DNA of 64,000 bases, from positions 1 through 64,000 of the forward strand of contig RFPL01000015.1 in assembly GCA_009926135.1 (NCBI GenBank), in the 5' to 3' direction. A model generated the notes under the pieces. It worked only from the letters and a program-made list of their open reading frames with translations. It had not been told where the DNA came from and made no database searches. This document shows, piece after piece, positions 28,345-39,472 of the stretch. The position numbers and the translations under genes are program-made. Origin of the DNA: Sphingomonadaceae bacterium (GTDB lineage Bacteria > Pseudomonadota > Alphaproteobacteria > Sphingomonadales > Sphingomonadaceae). Numbering within the stretch: position 1 is the first letter of the stretch; every line of letters begins with the position of its first letter.

Positions 28345-28365
28345 TTAACCATGCCGCCTTAACCA
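28345..28365. promoter_or_regulatory. Tandem TTAACCA repeats upstream of the small gene
   Basis: TTAACCAT at 28345-28352 and TTAACCA at 28359-28365 are direct repeats with a 14-base period, in the intergenic region between the cell-wall hydrolase and the 102-residue protein. TTAACCAT is a CtrA half-site, though the period differs from the canonical 11 bases. A similar TTAACC-GCTTAAG sequence lies at 29676-29687 before the hydrolase gene. Confidence 0.3.
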
Positions 28366-28418
28366 ATGGTCCGGGGGTAACTAGCGGGAAACACCAGTCT
28401 GTCAGGGCCGGTTCCGGC

Positions 28419-29570
28419 TCAGGTTCCCGGCTGGCCGATCCAGCGGCCAGAGTTCTGGTATTCGGGCCGCACGCCGTTGTCCTGTGGCAGGCGATCGCCG
28501 CGATAGAGCGCCTCGCCGCCACGGTCCTGCACTGCGGGGGCATAGCTGGGGGCCGCCTGCGGACGCGCCGCGGGCAGCCCGCTGGCGGCGGTGGCTGTCA
28601 GGCCCGGACCCTGCGCAGACTTCAGTCCCGCCTCATAGGCGCGTTGCAAGGCCAGCGGATCGAGTGCGGTATCAGGCAGCTTGTCGGCAGCGGTGCTCCT
28701 GGCGTGGGGCGCGGCGAGGGGCTCGCCGCCGGCATAGGCAAAGCGGAAGGCCCCGGCCTCGCCCGCCGCGCCGCCAAAGCGATAGAAGCGGTGCGCGCCG
28801 ACGGTGATGATGTGGCGCAGGCTGGGGGCCCAGTAGGGGTAGATCGCGATGGTATGGTAATGCGTGGCCAGGCCGACCGTGCGCTCGACATAGCCCGACA
28901 GCGCGGCCCGGGCGACGTTCTCCGCCCGGTACCAGAACATCCGGTTGGGCGCCCTGGCCAGCGAGCCATCGCAGGTGAAACTGAACTGGCAGCCGGTCGA
29001 GCGTTCGGAGCCCTGGTAGACCACCCCACAGACCGTTTTGGGATAGCTGGGGTGGGCCACGCGGTTCAGCACCACTTGCGCCACGGCGCGCTGGCCCTGG
29101 TCGCTCTCGCTGCGGGCTTCGTAATAGATCGCGGCGGTCAGGCATTCGAGCGCGCGATTGCGGTCGACCCCGGAGTTGTCGATCCGCATCGCGCGGGCGA
29201 TCGGCCCGGCGCGCTCATCGACGAACAGCTTGTCGCCATCGGCATCGCTCTGCGTCTCGACCAGTGGTGGCAGGACCTCGTCCTGGGCAAGGTAGTAGAA
29301 GGCGGAACCGGGGAAGCTCTCACCCGGCCGCTCGAACGGCAACGGCTCGACCGCAACGCTGGCGCTGCCGGCATCACCGATCCCGAAGGCCTGCCAGTCG
29401 CCTGGTGCGGCCAGGGCTGGCACGGCAAATGCCGCGATCAGCACCAGCGCGCGCCGGCCCAGGTGTCGCCGGCGCAGCCGCAGGGCCAGCGTCGCCACGC
29501 GGCGGCGCTTGAACCGCGCGCCGAAATCGCGCGGCCGGGACTCCAGGCTGGGGGCAAGACTTGCGAGCAT
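28419..29570 (-). CDS. SleB-type cell-wall hydrolase (Hydrolase_2 domain)
   Basis: A 383-residue protein with an arginine-rich N-terminus, then a hydrophobic segment (ALVLIAAFAVPALAAP) that acts as signal or anchor. The catalytic domain (about residues 140-260) shows LECLTAAIYYEARSES, with the conserved glutamate. It continues with GQRAVAQVVLNRVAHPSYP, VCGVVYQG, TGCQFSFTCDG, and ends at ATHYHT. This is the SleB/CwlJ fold that cleaves peptidoglycan, as in spore germination enzymes and in alphaproteobacterial wall remodelling. A long low-complexity C-terminal tail follows. The start at 29570 is preceded by AGGAA. Confidence 0.88.
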   Translation of the reverse strand: MLASLAPSLESRPRDFGARFKRRRVATLALRLRRRHLGRRALVLIAAFAVPALAAPGDWQAFGIGDAGSASVAVEPLPFERPGESFPGSAFYYLAQDEVLPPLVETQSDADGDKLFVDERAGPIARAMRIDNSGVDRNRALECLTAAIYYEARSESDQGQRAVAQVVLNRVAHPSYPKTVCGVVYQGSERSTGCQFSFTCDGSLARAPNRMFWYRAENVARAALSGYVERTVGLATHYHTIAIYPYWAPSLRHIITVGAHRFYRFGGAAGEAGAFRFAYAGGEPLAAPHARSTAADKLPDTALDPLALQRAYEAGLKSAQGPGLTATAASGLPAARPQAAPSYAPAVQDRGGEALYRGDRLPQDNGVRPEYQNSGRWIGQPGT

Positions 29571-29725
29571 TCGGTTCCTGCTGGTTACGCGGCGCAGCGC
29601 GTAAGGCCGGGACGGGCCGCCACGCCACCGCGCAAATCGCGCCGTGCCGAAGCGGGACGAGCCTGCGCGATATCCTTAAGCGGTTAAAATCTTGCCCTGG
29701 CCGGAAGCCGCGCTTAGGGAAGTGG

Positions 29726-29897
29726 CACGTCATCGGTTGTCCGGCGAAAGTCGGGCCTAAGAGGGAAGGGGGTTCAAATCCCCCGCTGCCCCCGCAACTG
29801 TGACCGGGGAGCCAAGCCTCCATATGCCACTGGTCTTCGGACTGGGAAGGCGGGGCAAGGTGCTGATCCGGGAGCCAGGAGACCTGCCAGTGACGGT
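29726..29897 (+). promoter_or_regulatory. Cobalamin (B12) riboswitch aptamer
   Basis: The 430 bases between the cell-wall hydrolase and the TonB receptor hold a B12 riboswitch. The B12 box AGCCAGGAGACCTGCC is at 29873-29888, and the upstream core GCTGCCCCCGCAACTGT at 29785-29801. CGTCA (29728-29732) can pair with TGACG (29891-29895) as the closing P1 stem. The GGTTCAAATC near 29771 belongs to this fold and is not a tRNA T-arm. It controls the B12 uptake operon that follows. Confidence 0.93.
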
Positions 29898-29956
29898 CGT
29901 TCCGCAGCCGGGCGGGGTGTACCGGAATGCAGCAGAGGAACCGCAATTCTGCGGGA

Positions 29957-29994
29957 CCTTCCGCCATGAACGGCAGTTCGTTCATGATGGAAGG
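29957..29994 (+). promoter_or_regulatory. Riboswitch expression platform: hairpin burying the ribosome-binding site
   Basis: CCTTCC (29957-29962) pairs with the Shine-Dalgarno GGAAGG (29989-29994). Inside it, ATGAACG (29966-29972) pairs with CGTTCAT (29979-29985), leaving a 3-by-3 internal loop and a 6-base apical loop. This would block initiation at the GTG at 30002 and implies translational control. A further CCGCAG/CTGCGG pairing (29902-29907 with 29949-29954) could form a competing stem. Confidence 0.7.
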
Positions 29995-30001
29995 AATCCG
30001 T

Positions 30002-31864
30002 GTGAAATATCTGTTTTTACTTTCTACTTCGTTGACGATTGCAACTCCTGCTTTGGCGCAGGAAGACTTCGACTTGGCCCAAGACAATGAGCAGGCTCAA
30101 GTTGCCGGGACCAGGCGGGTACCGGATGAGGCTATCACTGTAGTCGCTTCGGGATCCGCGCAGCCCATCAGCCAGACCGGCCAATCGATCAGCGTGATCG
30201 GCGCGGCCGAGATCGCCGCTGTCCAGGGTCCCGACCTCGCGCGCGTCCTCGAACGCCTGCCGGGCGTCTCGCTCGCCCGCTCTGGTCCGCTCGGCAGCCA
30301 AACCAGCCTGTTCGTGCGCGGCGCCAATTCGCAGCAGGTGGTGGTGACGCTCGACGGCGTGCGGCTGGCCGACGTCGCCGCACCCTCCGGCGGGTTCGAC
30401 CTGGGCACGCTGATGACCGGCGGGATCGACAAGATCGAGCTGCTGCGCGGCTCCAACTCGGTGGTCTGGGGATCGGACGCGATCGGCGGCGTGCTGGCCC
30501 TGTCCAGTGCCCAGATCAACGGCGTGCGCGCCGGGATCGAGTATGGCGCGAACGATACGCTGACCGCCGATGCCACGCTCGGCACTTCCGGCAATGGCTA
30601 TGGCCTGACCGTCAGCGGCGGCAATGTCCGCAGCGATGGCATCTCGGCTTATGCCCCTGGCACGGAGGCGGACGGATTTCGCCAGTGGCACGGGTCGCTG
30701 CGCGGATATGCGAGCCTGACCGACAGCCTCTCGCTGGTCGCGGTCGCACGTTATGCCGACAGCCGCGTCGATTTCGACGGCTTTCCACCCCCGCTCTACA
30801 GCTTCGCCGATACGCCGGAATACCAGACCACGCGCCAGGGATCAGGCCGGGTTGGGCTGGACTATGACAGCGAAAGCGTAACGCTGAAGCTGGGCGCGGC
30901 CTATTCCGATACGCGCCGCGACTACTTCGACGATGCGGCCAGCACGGCGCCGAACTTCGCGACCAGCGGCCGTTCCTGGCGCGCAGACTTTTCGGGCAAG
31001 GCGAACCTGGCAGAAGCAGTCACGCTGAACTTCGGCGCGGACAGCGAGTGGACGCGTTTCTCGACCAGCTTCGATCCGGAGAATGATGCCCGCCTGTCCA
31101 GCGCGCACCTGTTGCTGGGCTACCACGCGAATGGCCTCCACCTTTCGGCTGGGCTTCGAGTTGACGACCATGACCGGTTTGGCACGCACTGGACCTTCGG
31201 CGCGAACGGCTCGGTCGAGCTGGCCGAGGACCTTCGACTGCGCGCGTCGTATGGCGAAGGCTTCAAGGCGCCGACGCTTTACCAGCTCTATGGTTTCGGC
31301 GGGAACGTGGCGCTCAAGCCGGAAACCAGCAGGGCCTATGAAGCGGGGCTGGAATTCGGCGACCGCAACAGGCGCCATCTCGCAGTTACCCTGTTCCGGC
31401 GCGATAGCCGCAACCTGATCGATTACGTCTGGCCAGCCGGTTACTTCAACACCGGCCGCAGCCGCGCCGAGGGGATTGAGCTGGAAGGGGGCATTGCGCT
31501 GACCGACCAGCTCCGCGCCCGCGCGGCTTTCAGCCACCTCAAGGCAACCGACCGGGTAACCGGCAATGACCTGCCGCGCCGTCCGCGCGATCTGGCCAGC
31601 GCCGGACTGGACTGGCAAACGCCGCTGGCGGGCTTGAAACTTGGAGCCGATCTGCGTTTCGCTGGCGACAGCTTTGACGATCGCGGCAATTTCACCCGGC
31701 TGGAAAGCTACGGCCTGCTGACGCTGCGCGCCAGCCTGCCGTTGGGGGACCGGTTTGAACTTTATGGCCGGGTGGAGAACGTGACTGATACTGCTTACCA
31801 GACCGTCGCCGGCTACGGCACTTATGGCCGCTCGGCGTTCGTCGGTATCAGGGCGAAATGGTGA
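30002..31864 (+). CDS. btuB: TonB-dependent outer-membrane receptor, BtuB-like (B12 uptake)
   Basis: An outer-membrane receptor of 620 residues. Signal peptide MKYLFLLSTSLTIATPALAQ, then a TonB-box-like EAITVVASGS, the plug domain (IGAAEIAAVQGPDLARVLERLPGVS, LFVRGANSQQVVVTLDGVRL, IELLRGSNSVVWGSDAIGGVL), and a 22-stranded barrel with a C-terminal terminal strand SAFVGIRAKW. The riboswitch upstream and the BtuF/C/D genes downstream support cobalamin as substrate. The GTG at 30002 is chosen because GGAAGGA lies 6 bases before it; ATGs at 29984 and 29987 are in frame but have no ribosome-binding site. Confidence 0.92.
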   Translation: MKYLFLLSTSLTIATPALAQEDFDLAQDNEQAQVAGTRRVPDEAITVVASGSAQPISQTGQSISVIGAAEIAAVQGPDLARVLERLPGVSLARSGPLGSQTSLFVRGANSQQVVVTLDGVRLADVAAPSGGFDLGTLMTGGIDKIELLRGSNSVVWGSDAIGGVLALSSAQINGVRAGIEYGANDTLTADATLGTSGNGYGLTVSGGNVRSDGISAYAPGTEADGFRQWHGSLRGYASLTDSLSLVAVARYADSRVDFDGFPPPLYSFADTPEYQTTRQGSGRVGLDYDSESVTLKLGAAYSDTRRDYFDDAASTAPNFATSGRSWRADFSGKANLAEAVTLNFGADSEWTRFSTSFDPENDARLSSAHLLLGYHANGLHLSAGLRVDDHDRFGTHWTFGANGSVELAEDLRLRASYGEGFKAPTLYQLYGFGGNVALKPETSRAYEAGLEFGDRNRRHLAVTLFRRDSRNLIDYVWPAGYFNTGRSRAEGIELEGGIALTDQLRARAAFSHLKATDRVTGNDLPRRPRDLASAGLDWQTPLAGLKLGADLRFAGDSFDDRGNFTRLESYGLLTLRASLPLGDRFELYGRVENVTDTAYQTVAGYGTYGRSAFVGIRAKW

Positions 31865-32703
31865 AGTCCTGGGGCGGCCTTGTGGCACTGGCGCTGGCAG
31901 GTTGCACTGCCGCGCCGGCGCGCGAGGCTGCCTCGCCAGATGCGACAAGGTCGCTGCCAACCCTGGTCAGCCTCAATCCCTGCACCGACGCCATCCTGGC
32001 CGAAGTGGCGGATCCGGCACAGCTCCTGGCAATCTCGCACTATAGCCAGGACCCTGCCGGGTCCTCGATGGATATCACCACGGCGCGCCGCTTCCGCGCG
32101 ACAGGCGGCTCGGTCGAGGAAGTGCTGGCGCTGAAGCCCGATGTGGTGGTCGATGGCACTTTTACCCCGCCAGCCACCCGCGCGGCGCTGCAGCGGCTGG
32201 GACTGAAGCTCGAACAGATGCCGATCGCCGCAACCGTGCCGGACAGTGTGGCGCAGGTCCGCCGCCTCGCTGCGCTGGCCGGGCACCCGGAGCGCGGCGA
32301 AGCGCTGGTGCGGCGCATCGAGGCTGCGCTCGCTGCCAGCAAGGCACCAGCTGGCCCGTCAGTGGCGGCGATTGTCTGGCAGGGCGGCGGGATCGTGGCG
32401 GGCGAGGGGACACTGATCACTGCGCTGATGGCCCACACCGGCTTCACGAACACTGCGGCCGCGCGCGGGCTGTCGCAGGCCAGCCACCTGCCGCTCGAAG
32501 CCATGCTGGCCAATCCGCCGCGCGTGATTCTGGCCGCCGGGAACAGCCACGGCGAGGAGGACCGCCTGCTTGGCCATCCGGCGCTGGCGGGGCTGAAAGG
32601 CACAACCCGCGCTCCGCTGGCACCCGCGCTGCTGTGGTGCGGCGGGCCGACCATCCCGAAAACCCTGGCGCGGCTGGCCGAAGTGCGGCGGGCGATCCAG
32701 TGA
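31858..32703 (+). CDS. btuF: Periplasmic B12-binding lipoprotein, BtuF-like
   Basis: A substrate-binding protein of 281 residues with a lipobox (LALAGC) that suggests anchoring to the inner or outer membrane. The BtuF/FhuD-type fold is recognisable: VSLNPCTDAILAEVADPAQLLAIS, VEEVLALKPDVVVDGTF, and the second lobe beginning SVAAIVWQGGG. It delivers B12 to the BtuCD permease. The gene overlaps the end of the receptor gene by seven bases (ATGGTGA), so translation is probably coupled. Confidence 0.88.
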   Translation: MVKSWGGLVALALAGCTAAPAREAASPDATRSLPTLVSLNPCTDAILAEVADPAQLLAISHYSQDPAGSSMDITTARRFRATGGSVEEVLALKPDVVVDGTFTPPATRAALQRLGLKLEQMPIAATVPDSVAQVRRLAALAGHPERGEALVRRIEAALAASKAPAGPSVAAIVWQGGGIVAGEGTLITALMAHTGFTNTAAARGLSQASHLPLEAMLANPPRVILAAGNSHGEEDRLLGHPALAGLKGTTRAPLAPALLWCGGPTIPKTLARLAEVRRAIQ

Positions 32704-33662
32704 CTCGCCCGATCGCCCTGTTGCTTGCGGCCTTGACGCTGGCCCTGCCGCTCTCGCTGCTGGCGGGGCGGGTGTGGATTGATCCGACTGCGCCGCTTGG
32801 TCCGGAAGCCAGCCTGATTCTGGCCGAACTGCGGCTGCCGCGCGCGGTGCTGGCGGTCTTGCTGGGCGCGGGGCTGGGGGCAAGCGGCGCGGCGATGCAG
32901 GGCTATCTGCGCAATCCGCTGGCCGATCCGGGCCTGTTCGGGATTGCCCCCGGCGCGGCGCTGGGTGCGGTGCTGAGCTTCTGGACCGGCTGGGCCAGCA
33001 CCGGCTGGGCACTGCCCGCCTTCGCGCTGATCGGCGCGGCGGGGGCGATGTTGCTCCTGACGCTGATCGCTGGCCGACAGGGCGGAGTAGTGCTGTTCAC
33101 GCTGGCCGGCATGATGATCGCCAGTCTGGCCGGGGCCTTGATGAGCCTCGCCATCAGCCTCTCGCCCACGCCCTTCGCAATGAGCGAGATCGTTACCTGG
33201 CTGATGGGCGCGCTGACCGACCGATCGTGGCGCGAAGTGTGGATCGCCGCACCGCTGACCCTGGCTGGAATCGCCGTGTTGCAAGCGGCGGGCCGGGGCC
33301 TCGATGCCTTGACGCTCGGCGAGGCCGCCGCCCGCTCGCTTGGTCTTGATCCACGGCGCTTGCAAATGTTGCTGGTGCTGGGCGTCGGTCTGACCGTCGG
33401 TGGCGGGGTGGCGGTCGCGGGGATCATCGGCTTCGTCGGGCTAATGGTGCCGCATTTCGTCCGCCCCTTCACCGATGGCCGGCCGAGCTGCCTGATCCTG
33501 CCATCTGCGCTCGCGGGCGCGCTGCTGGTGCTGGTGGCCGATTGCCTTTGCCGCGTGCTGCCACTGGCCGGGGGCGAGCTGCGGCTGGGGATTGCGCTCA
33601 GCCTGCTGGGCGCGCCGTTCTTCCTCCACCTGCTGCTGCGCTTGCGGCGGGAGTTGGTGTGA
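32700..33662 (+). CDS. btuC: B12 ABC transporter permease, BtuC/FecCD family
   Basis: An inner-membrane permease of 320 residues with about ten helices and FecCD family signatures: LRLPRAVLAVLLGAGLGASGAAMQGYLRNPLADPGLFGI, GAALGAVL, and the ATPase-coupling region TLGEAAARSLGL. IGFVGLMVPHFVRPFTD is the conserved segment near the end. The start is a GTG that overlaps the btuF stop as GTGA. Confidence 0.9.
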   Translation: MTRPIALLLAALTLALPLSLLAGRVWIDPTAPLGPEASLILAELRLPRAVLAVLLGAGLGASGAAMQGYLRNPLADPGLFGIAPGAALGAVLSFWTGWASTGWALPAFALIGAAGAMLLLTLIAGRQGGVVLFTLAGMMIASLAGALMSLAISLSPTPFAMSEIVTWLMGALTDRSWREVWIAAPLTLAGIAVLQAAGRGLDALTLGEAAARSLGLDPRRLQMLLVLGVGLTVGGGVAVAGIIGFVGLMVPHFVRPFTDGRPSCLILPSALAGALLVLVADCLCRVLPLAGGELRLGIALSLLGAPFFLHLLLRLRRELV

Positions 33663-34393
33663 TGCTGGCGGCTGAAGCCCTCGTCCTCCCCGGCCGCCTG
33701 CGCGGTGTCTCGCTGAACCTGCGCGCGGGTGAGGTGACCGCGATCTGCGGGCCGAACGGGGCGGGCAAGTCAAGCTTGCTGTCCTGCCTGGGCGGGCTGA
33801 TCAAGCCCGCTGCCGGTGCCGTCACGCTTGATGGCGTGCCGCTCGGCGACCTCAATCCCGAAGCCCGCGCCCGCGCACTGGGCTATCTGCCGCAGACGCC
33901 GGAAGTGGCCTGGGACGTGTCGGTGGCGACCCTGGCTGGGCTGGGCCGGCTGCCCTGGCGAACCAGCGCGGCCGAAGATTCCGCCGCCGTCAACGCGGCG
34001 CTGGAGGCGCTTGATCTGCCAGCCTTTGCGCAACGCCCGGTATCGCAGCTTTCGGGCGGTGAGCGCGCCCGCGCGCTGCTGGCCCGGGTCCTGGCTGGCA
34101 CCCCGCGCTGGTTGCTGGCGGACGAGCCCCTGGCGAACCTGGATCTAGCCCACCAGCTATCCTTGCTCGGTCACCTGCGCGCCTGTGCCGGGCAGGGGAT
34201 GGGCGTGGTGCTGGTGCTGCATGACCTGGCGCTGGCGATGAACCATGCTGACCGGGTGGTGGTGCTGGACCAGGGTACGCTGGCCGCCGATGGCCCGCCG
34301 GGGCTGGCCCTGGCAGAGCCGGTGCTGGAACAGGTCTGGGGCGTCAAGGCGCGCTGGCTGGGCGAGCCGGGCAAGCGCGCGCTGGCGGTCTGA
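33662..34393 (+). CDS. btuD: B12 ABC transporter ATP-binding protein, BtuD-like
   Basis: An ABC ATPase of 243 residues. Walker A GPNGAGKSS is at 30-38, the Q-loop at LPQTP (76-80), the signature LSGGE at 130-134, and Walker B LLADEP at 151-156, followed by the D-loop LANLDL and a VLHDLALAM switch histidine. It powers the BtuC permease. The ATG shares one base with the btuC stop (TGATG), completing a tightly overlapping btuB-F-C-D operon. Confidence 0.91.
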   Translation: MLAAEALVLPGRLRGVSLNLRAGEVTAICGPNGAGKSSLLSCLGGLIKPAAGAVTLDGVPLGDLNPEARARALGYLPQTPEVAWDVSVATLAGLGRLPWRTSAAEDSAAVNAALEALDLPAFAQRPVSQLSGGERARALLARVLAGTPRWLLADEPLANLDLAHQLSLLGHLRACAGQGMGVVLVLHDLALAMNHADRVVVLDQGTLAADGPPGLALAEPVLEQVWGVKARWLGEPGKRALAV

Positions 34394-34399
34394 CCCGCC

Positions 34400-34735
34400 T
34401 CAGTTGTCGCAATAGCTGTAATCGCCCGCGCGGCAGCGCCGCACGGCTTCGCGCCAGGCGGCCATCTTCTTTTCATAGGCGGCGCGTTCGCGCTCGTACT
34501 CTGCCTGCCGGGCAGGCTGCTCGCGGTAGGCCTGCCAGTCCTGGGCATAGCCGGCATCGCGGGCGCGGACGTGGTTCAGCTCGTTGATGTTGAGCTGGCG
34601 GATGATCGCCTTGTCCTTGGCGCGCGCCGCGGCGCTCTTGCTCAGCAGGGGATCGTTCGGATCGTCGGCCAGGCCGGGGCTCGATACGGCGATGACGGAC
34701 AGCGCCAGTGCGCCGGCAATAAAGCGAGATTTCAT
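34400..34735 (-). CDS. Exported small protein of unknown function
   Basis: A 111-residue protein with a signal peptide ([23 protein letters not shown]). A charged helical mature part follows: [20 protein letters not shown], then a likely coiled coil [20 protein letters not shown]. The last residues include a pair of cysteines ([13 protein letters not shown]). I recognise no domain. It converges on btuD, with 6 bases between stops. GGGAGG lies about 10 bases before the ATG. Confidence 0.7.
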   Translation of the reverse strand: MKSRFIAGALALSVIAVSSPGLADDPNDPLLSKSAAARAKDKAIIRQLNINELNHVRARDAGYAQDWQAYREQPARQAEYERERAAYEKKMAAWREAVRRCRAGDYSYCDN

Positions 34736-34898
34736 CGGATGCGACCCTCCCTTGGACCTGTTCCGCTTGTGCGGCCAAGAGGTTAACGGGAACAATCCGA
34801 TTTGCGGTAAACGGTGCGCGGCTGGTCGCAGGAACGGGGCGCTTCAGCGGCCGCCGTGCGCGCAGCGGACACAGCCCTCCGGCCCCCTTGCCAGAATC

Positions 34899-34913
34899 GA
34901 ACAAATCTGGAAC
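34899..34913 (+). promoter_or_regulatory. SOS box (LexA operator) of uvrA
   Basis: GAACAAATCTGGAAC exactly matches the alphaproteobacterial LexA consensus GAAC-N7-GAAC and lies 9 bases before the uvrA ATG. It therefore predicts repression by LexA and induction by DNA damage. In this position LexA would block early transcription or lie over the transcript start. Confidence 0.85.
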
Positions 34914-34922
34914 GGACGGGCC

Positions 34923-37814
<2,892 letters not shown>

Positions 37815-37861
37815 GGATAGTCTGCTTTGGCGCACGCCGGGGCGCGCGGAACGTACCCCCA

Positions 37862-37922
37862 CAGGTGGTAAAGTTGGCGGGGCTATACCAGGCGGTATCT
37901 GGCGCCGTTGTTGGGGCATTAA
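37862..37922 (+). pseudogene. Displaced uvrA C-terminal tail fragment
   Basis: The 64 bases from 37862 align with the last 66 bases around the uvrA stop (37752-37817), with roughly four in five bases identical by hand and two small gaps. They share an exact 15-mer (37788-37802 and 37896-37910). Read from 37881 the fragment encodes GYTRRYLAPLLGH followed by a TAA at 37920-37922, a canonical UvrA C-terminus. It has no start or upstream body. It looks like the tail of an earlier uvrA allele displaced by 44 bases of inserted DNA. Confidence 0.72.
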
Positions 37923-38035
37923 GGAGATATCCAGCCAAGGCGGCAAGCATCAAATCTGTGGCGAAATGCGTTGAGTAAGTAAGAGTTTGTACTTATTAAG
38001 GGTGCCAATTGCCGCCATAGATGTAGGAGATACGG

Positions 38036-39391
38036 GTGCAGACGTTGTCGCTCTCGGAAGAAGAATCCGCTAGAATCGTCGCCCTGAAGGAAGGCCATTT
38101 CCTTGACCTTAAGTCTATTGATGTAAGCCCCGCTAAGCTGTCCCGAACCATTAGCGCCTTTGCGAACGCAGATGGCGGAGAAGTTTACATTGGTATTGAA
38201 GACGATCCTAGGTCCTGGCGGGGATTTGAAGATGTTGAGAGCTTCAATGGGCACATTCAGGCATTTGAGAACATTTTTCCTTTGGGACATGGTTTTGATT
38301 ACGTGTTCCTGAAATGTGAAGCGCGTCAAGGTGTCGTACTAAAGGTTGAAGTTCAAAAAGCTCATGATGTAGTTTCTGCTTCTGACCGAAAAGTTTACTT
38401 GCGCCGAAGTGCACAAAATCTTCCACAAGATGATGTTCCCTCCTTAGAGCGACTAAAGCGCAACAAGGGATTAACTTCATTTGAAACAGAGCTGATTAAT
38501 TCTTCTATCGATATTATAACCGATTCAGACGTTGTCGCAGGATTTATGTCGCAAGTTTTGCCGATGACAGACGGGGCCAGATGGCTAAAGAAGCAGCAAT
38601 TGCTCAGGGATGAAAAGCCGACAGTTGCCGGTGCGCTTCTCTTTGCTGATGAACCTCAGGCCCTACTTCCGAAGCGATCAGGAATAAAAATTTATAGATA
38701 CATGACCCGGGAAGAAGGTGAGCGATCAGTGCTCGCTTTTGATCCGATTACTGTCGAAGGCTGCGCATATGATTTAATAAAGAATGCAGTAAACAAAACT
38801 GTTCAGCAAATTGAAAAAATAAATATAATGACTCCTGGGGGACTTGCTCATGCAAAATACCCTCGTGAGGCTCTACATGAAATTGTAACTAACGCTGTTT
38901 TACACAGAGATTACAGCATTCCAGACGACGTACATATTAGAATATTTGACAATAGAGTTGAGGTTCAGAGTCCGGGGCTTTTGCCTGCTCACATTACCCC
39001 TGAAAACATTTTGGAAGAAAGGTTTTCTAGAAATGGGATCATCGTTCGATTAATAAATAAGTTCCCAGATCCGCCAAACAAGGATGTCGGTGAAGGGTTA
39101 AATACCGCCTTTGAGGCCATGAAGACTGTTCGCCTGGTTGAGCCAGAGATAAAACAACAGGGTATGAACGTGATTGTCACGCTCAAGCACGAATCTCTCG
39201 CTTCGCCTGAGCAACTCATTATGGAATTTCTGGAAAATAACGATTTCATTTCGAATAAGCAGGCTCGCGAAATCACAAATATCGGCTCGGAAAACGCGAT
39301 GAAGCACACGCTGAGGCGAATGACCGACGCAGGGATGATAAAAGTTATCCAAGGAAAGACTGTATTTGATACGAGATACATCAAAGCTTAG
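38036..39391 (+). CDS. AlbA/Schlafen-type ATP-binding protein, probably acquired
   Basis: A protein of 451 residues. The N-terminal AlbA_2 (Schlafen-like) domain spans about 15-130: DLKSIDVSPAKLSRTISAFANADGGEVYIGIED. A middle HATPase_c-type domain contains the N-box-like ALHEIVTNAVLHRDYS (279-294), DNRVEVQSPGLLP (305-317) and DVGEGLNTAFEAM (350-362). A C-terminal winged helix lies near 392-445. Such proteins are annotated as transcriptional regulators or nucleic-acid binders and are often found near mobile or defence genes. The gene is visibly AT-rich with codons ending in A/T, unlike all its neighbours. GTAGGAGA lies before the GTG start. Confidence 0.85.
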   Translation: MQTLSLSEEESARIVALKEGHFLDLKSIDVSPAKLSRTISAFANADGGEVYIGIEDDPRSWRGFEDVESFNGHIQAFENIFPLGHGFDYVFLKCEARQGVVLKVEVQKAHDVVSASDRKVYLRRSAQNLPQDDVPSLERLKRNKGLTSFETELINSSIDIITDSDVVAGFMSQVLPMTDGARWLKKQQLLRDEKPTVAGALLFADEPQALLPKRSGIKIYRYMTREEGERSVLAFDPITVEGCAYDLIKNAVNKTVQQIEKINIMTPGGLAHAKYPREALHEIVTNAVLHRDYSIPDDVHIRIFDNRVEVQSPGLLPAHITPENILEERFSRNGIIVRLINKFPDPPNKDVGEGLNTAFEAMKTVRLVEPEIKQQGMNVIVTLKHESLASPEQLIMEFLENNDFISNKQAREITNIGSENAMKHTLRRMTDAGMIKVIQGKTVFDTRYIKA

Positions 39392-39472
39392 TCTCGCCTA
39401 AGTTCATTTTCCTACTCCCCCAAAATCCTATAATTGGGCCGGTTTCCCTTCACGCTAACCGCGAGGTGAACC

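Noticed and set aside
29761..29801. GGTTCAAATC and a GC-rich stem that look like a tRNA T-arm
   Set aside because: They are part of the B12 riboswitch, as the adjacent B12 box and core motif show. No acceptor or anticodon stem can be formed.
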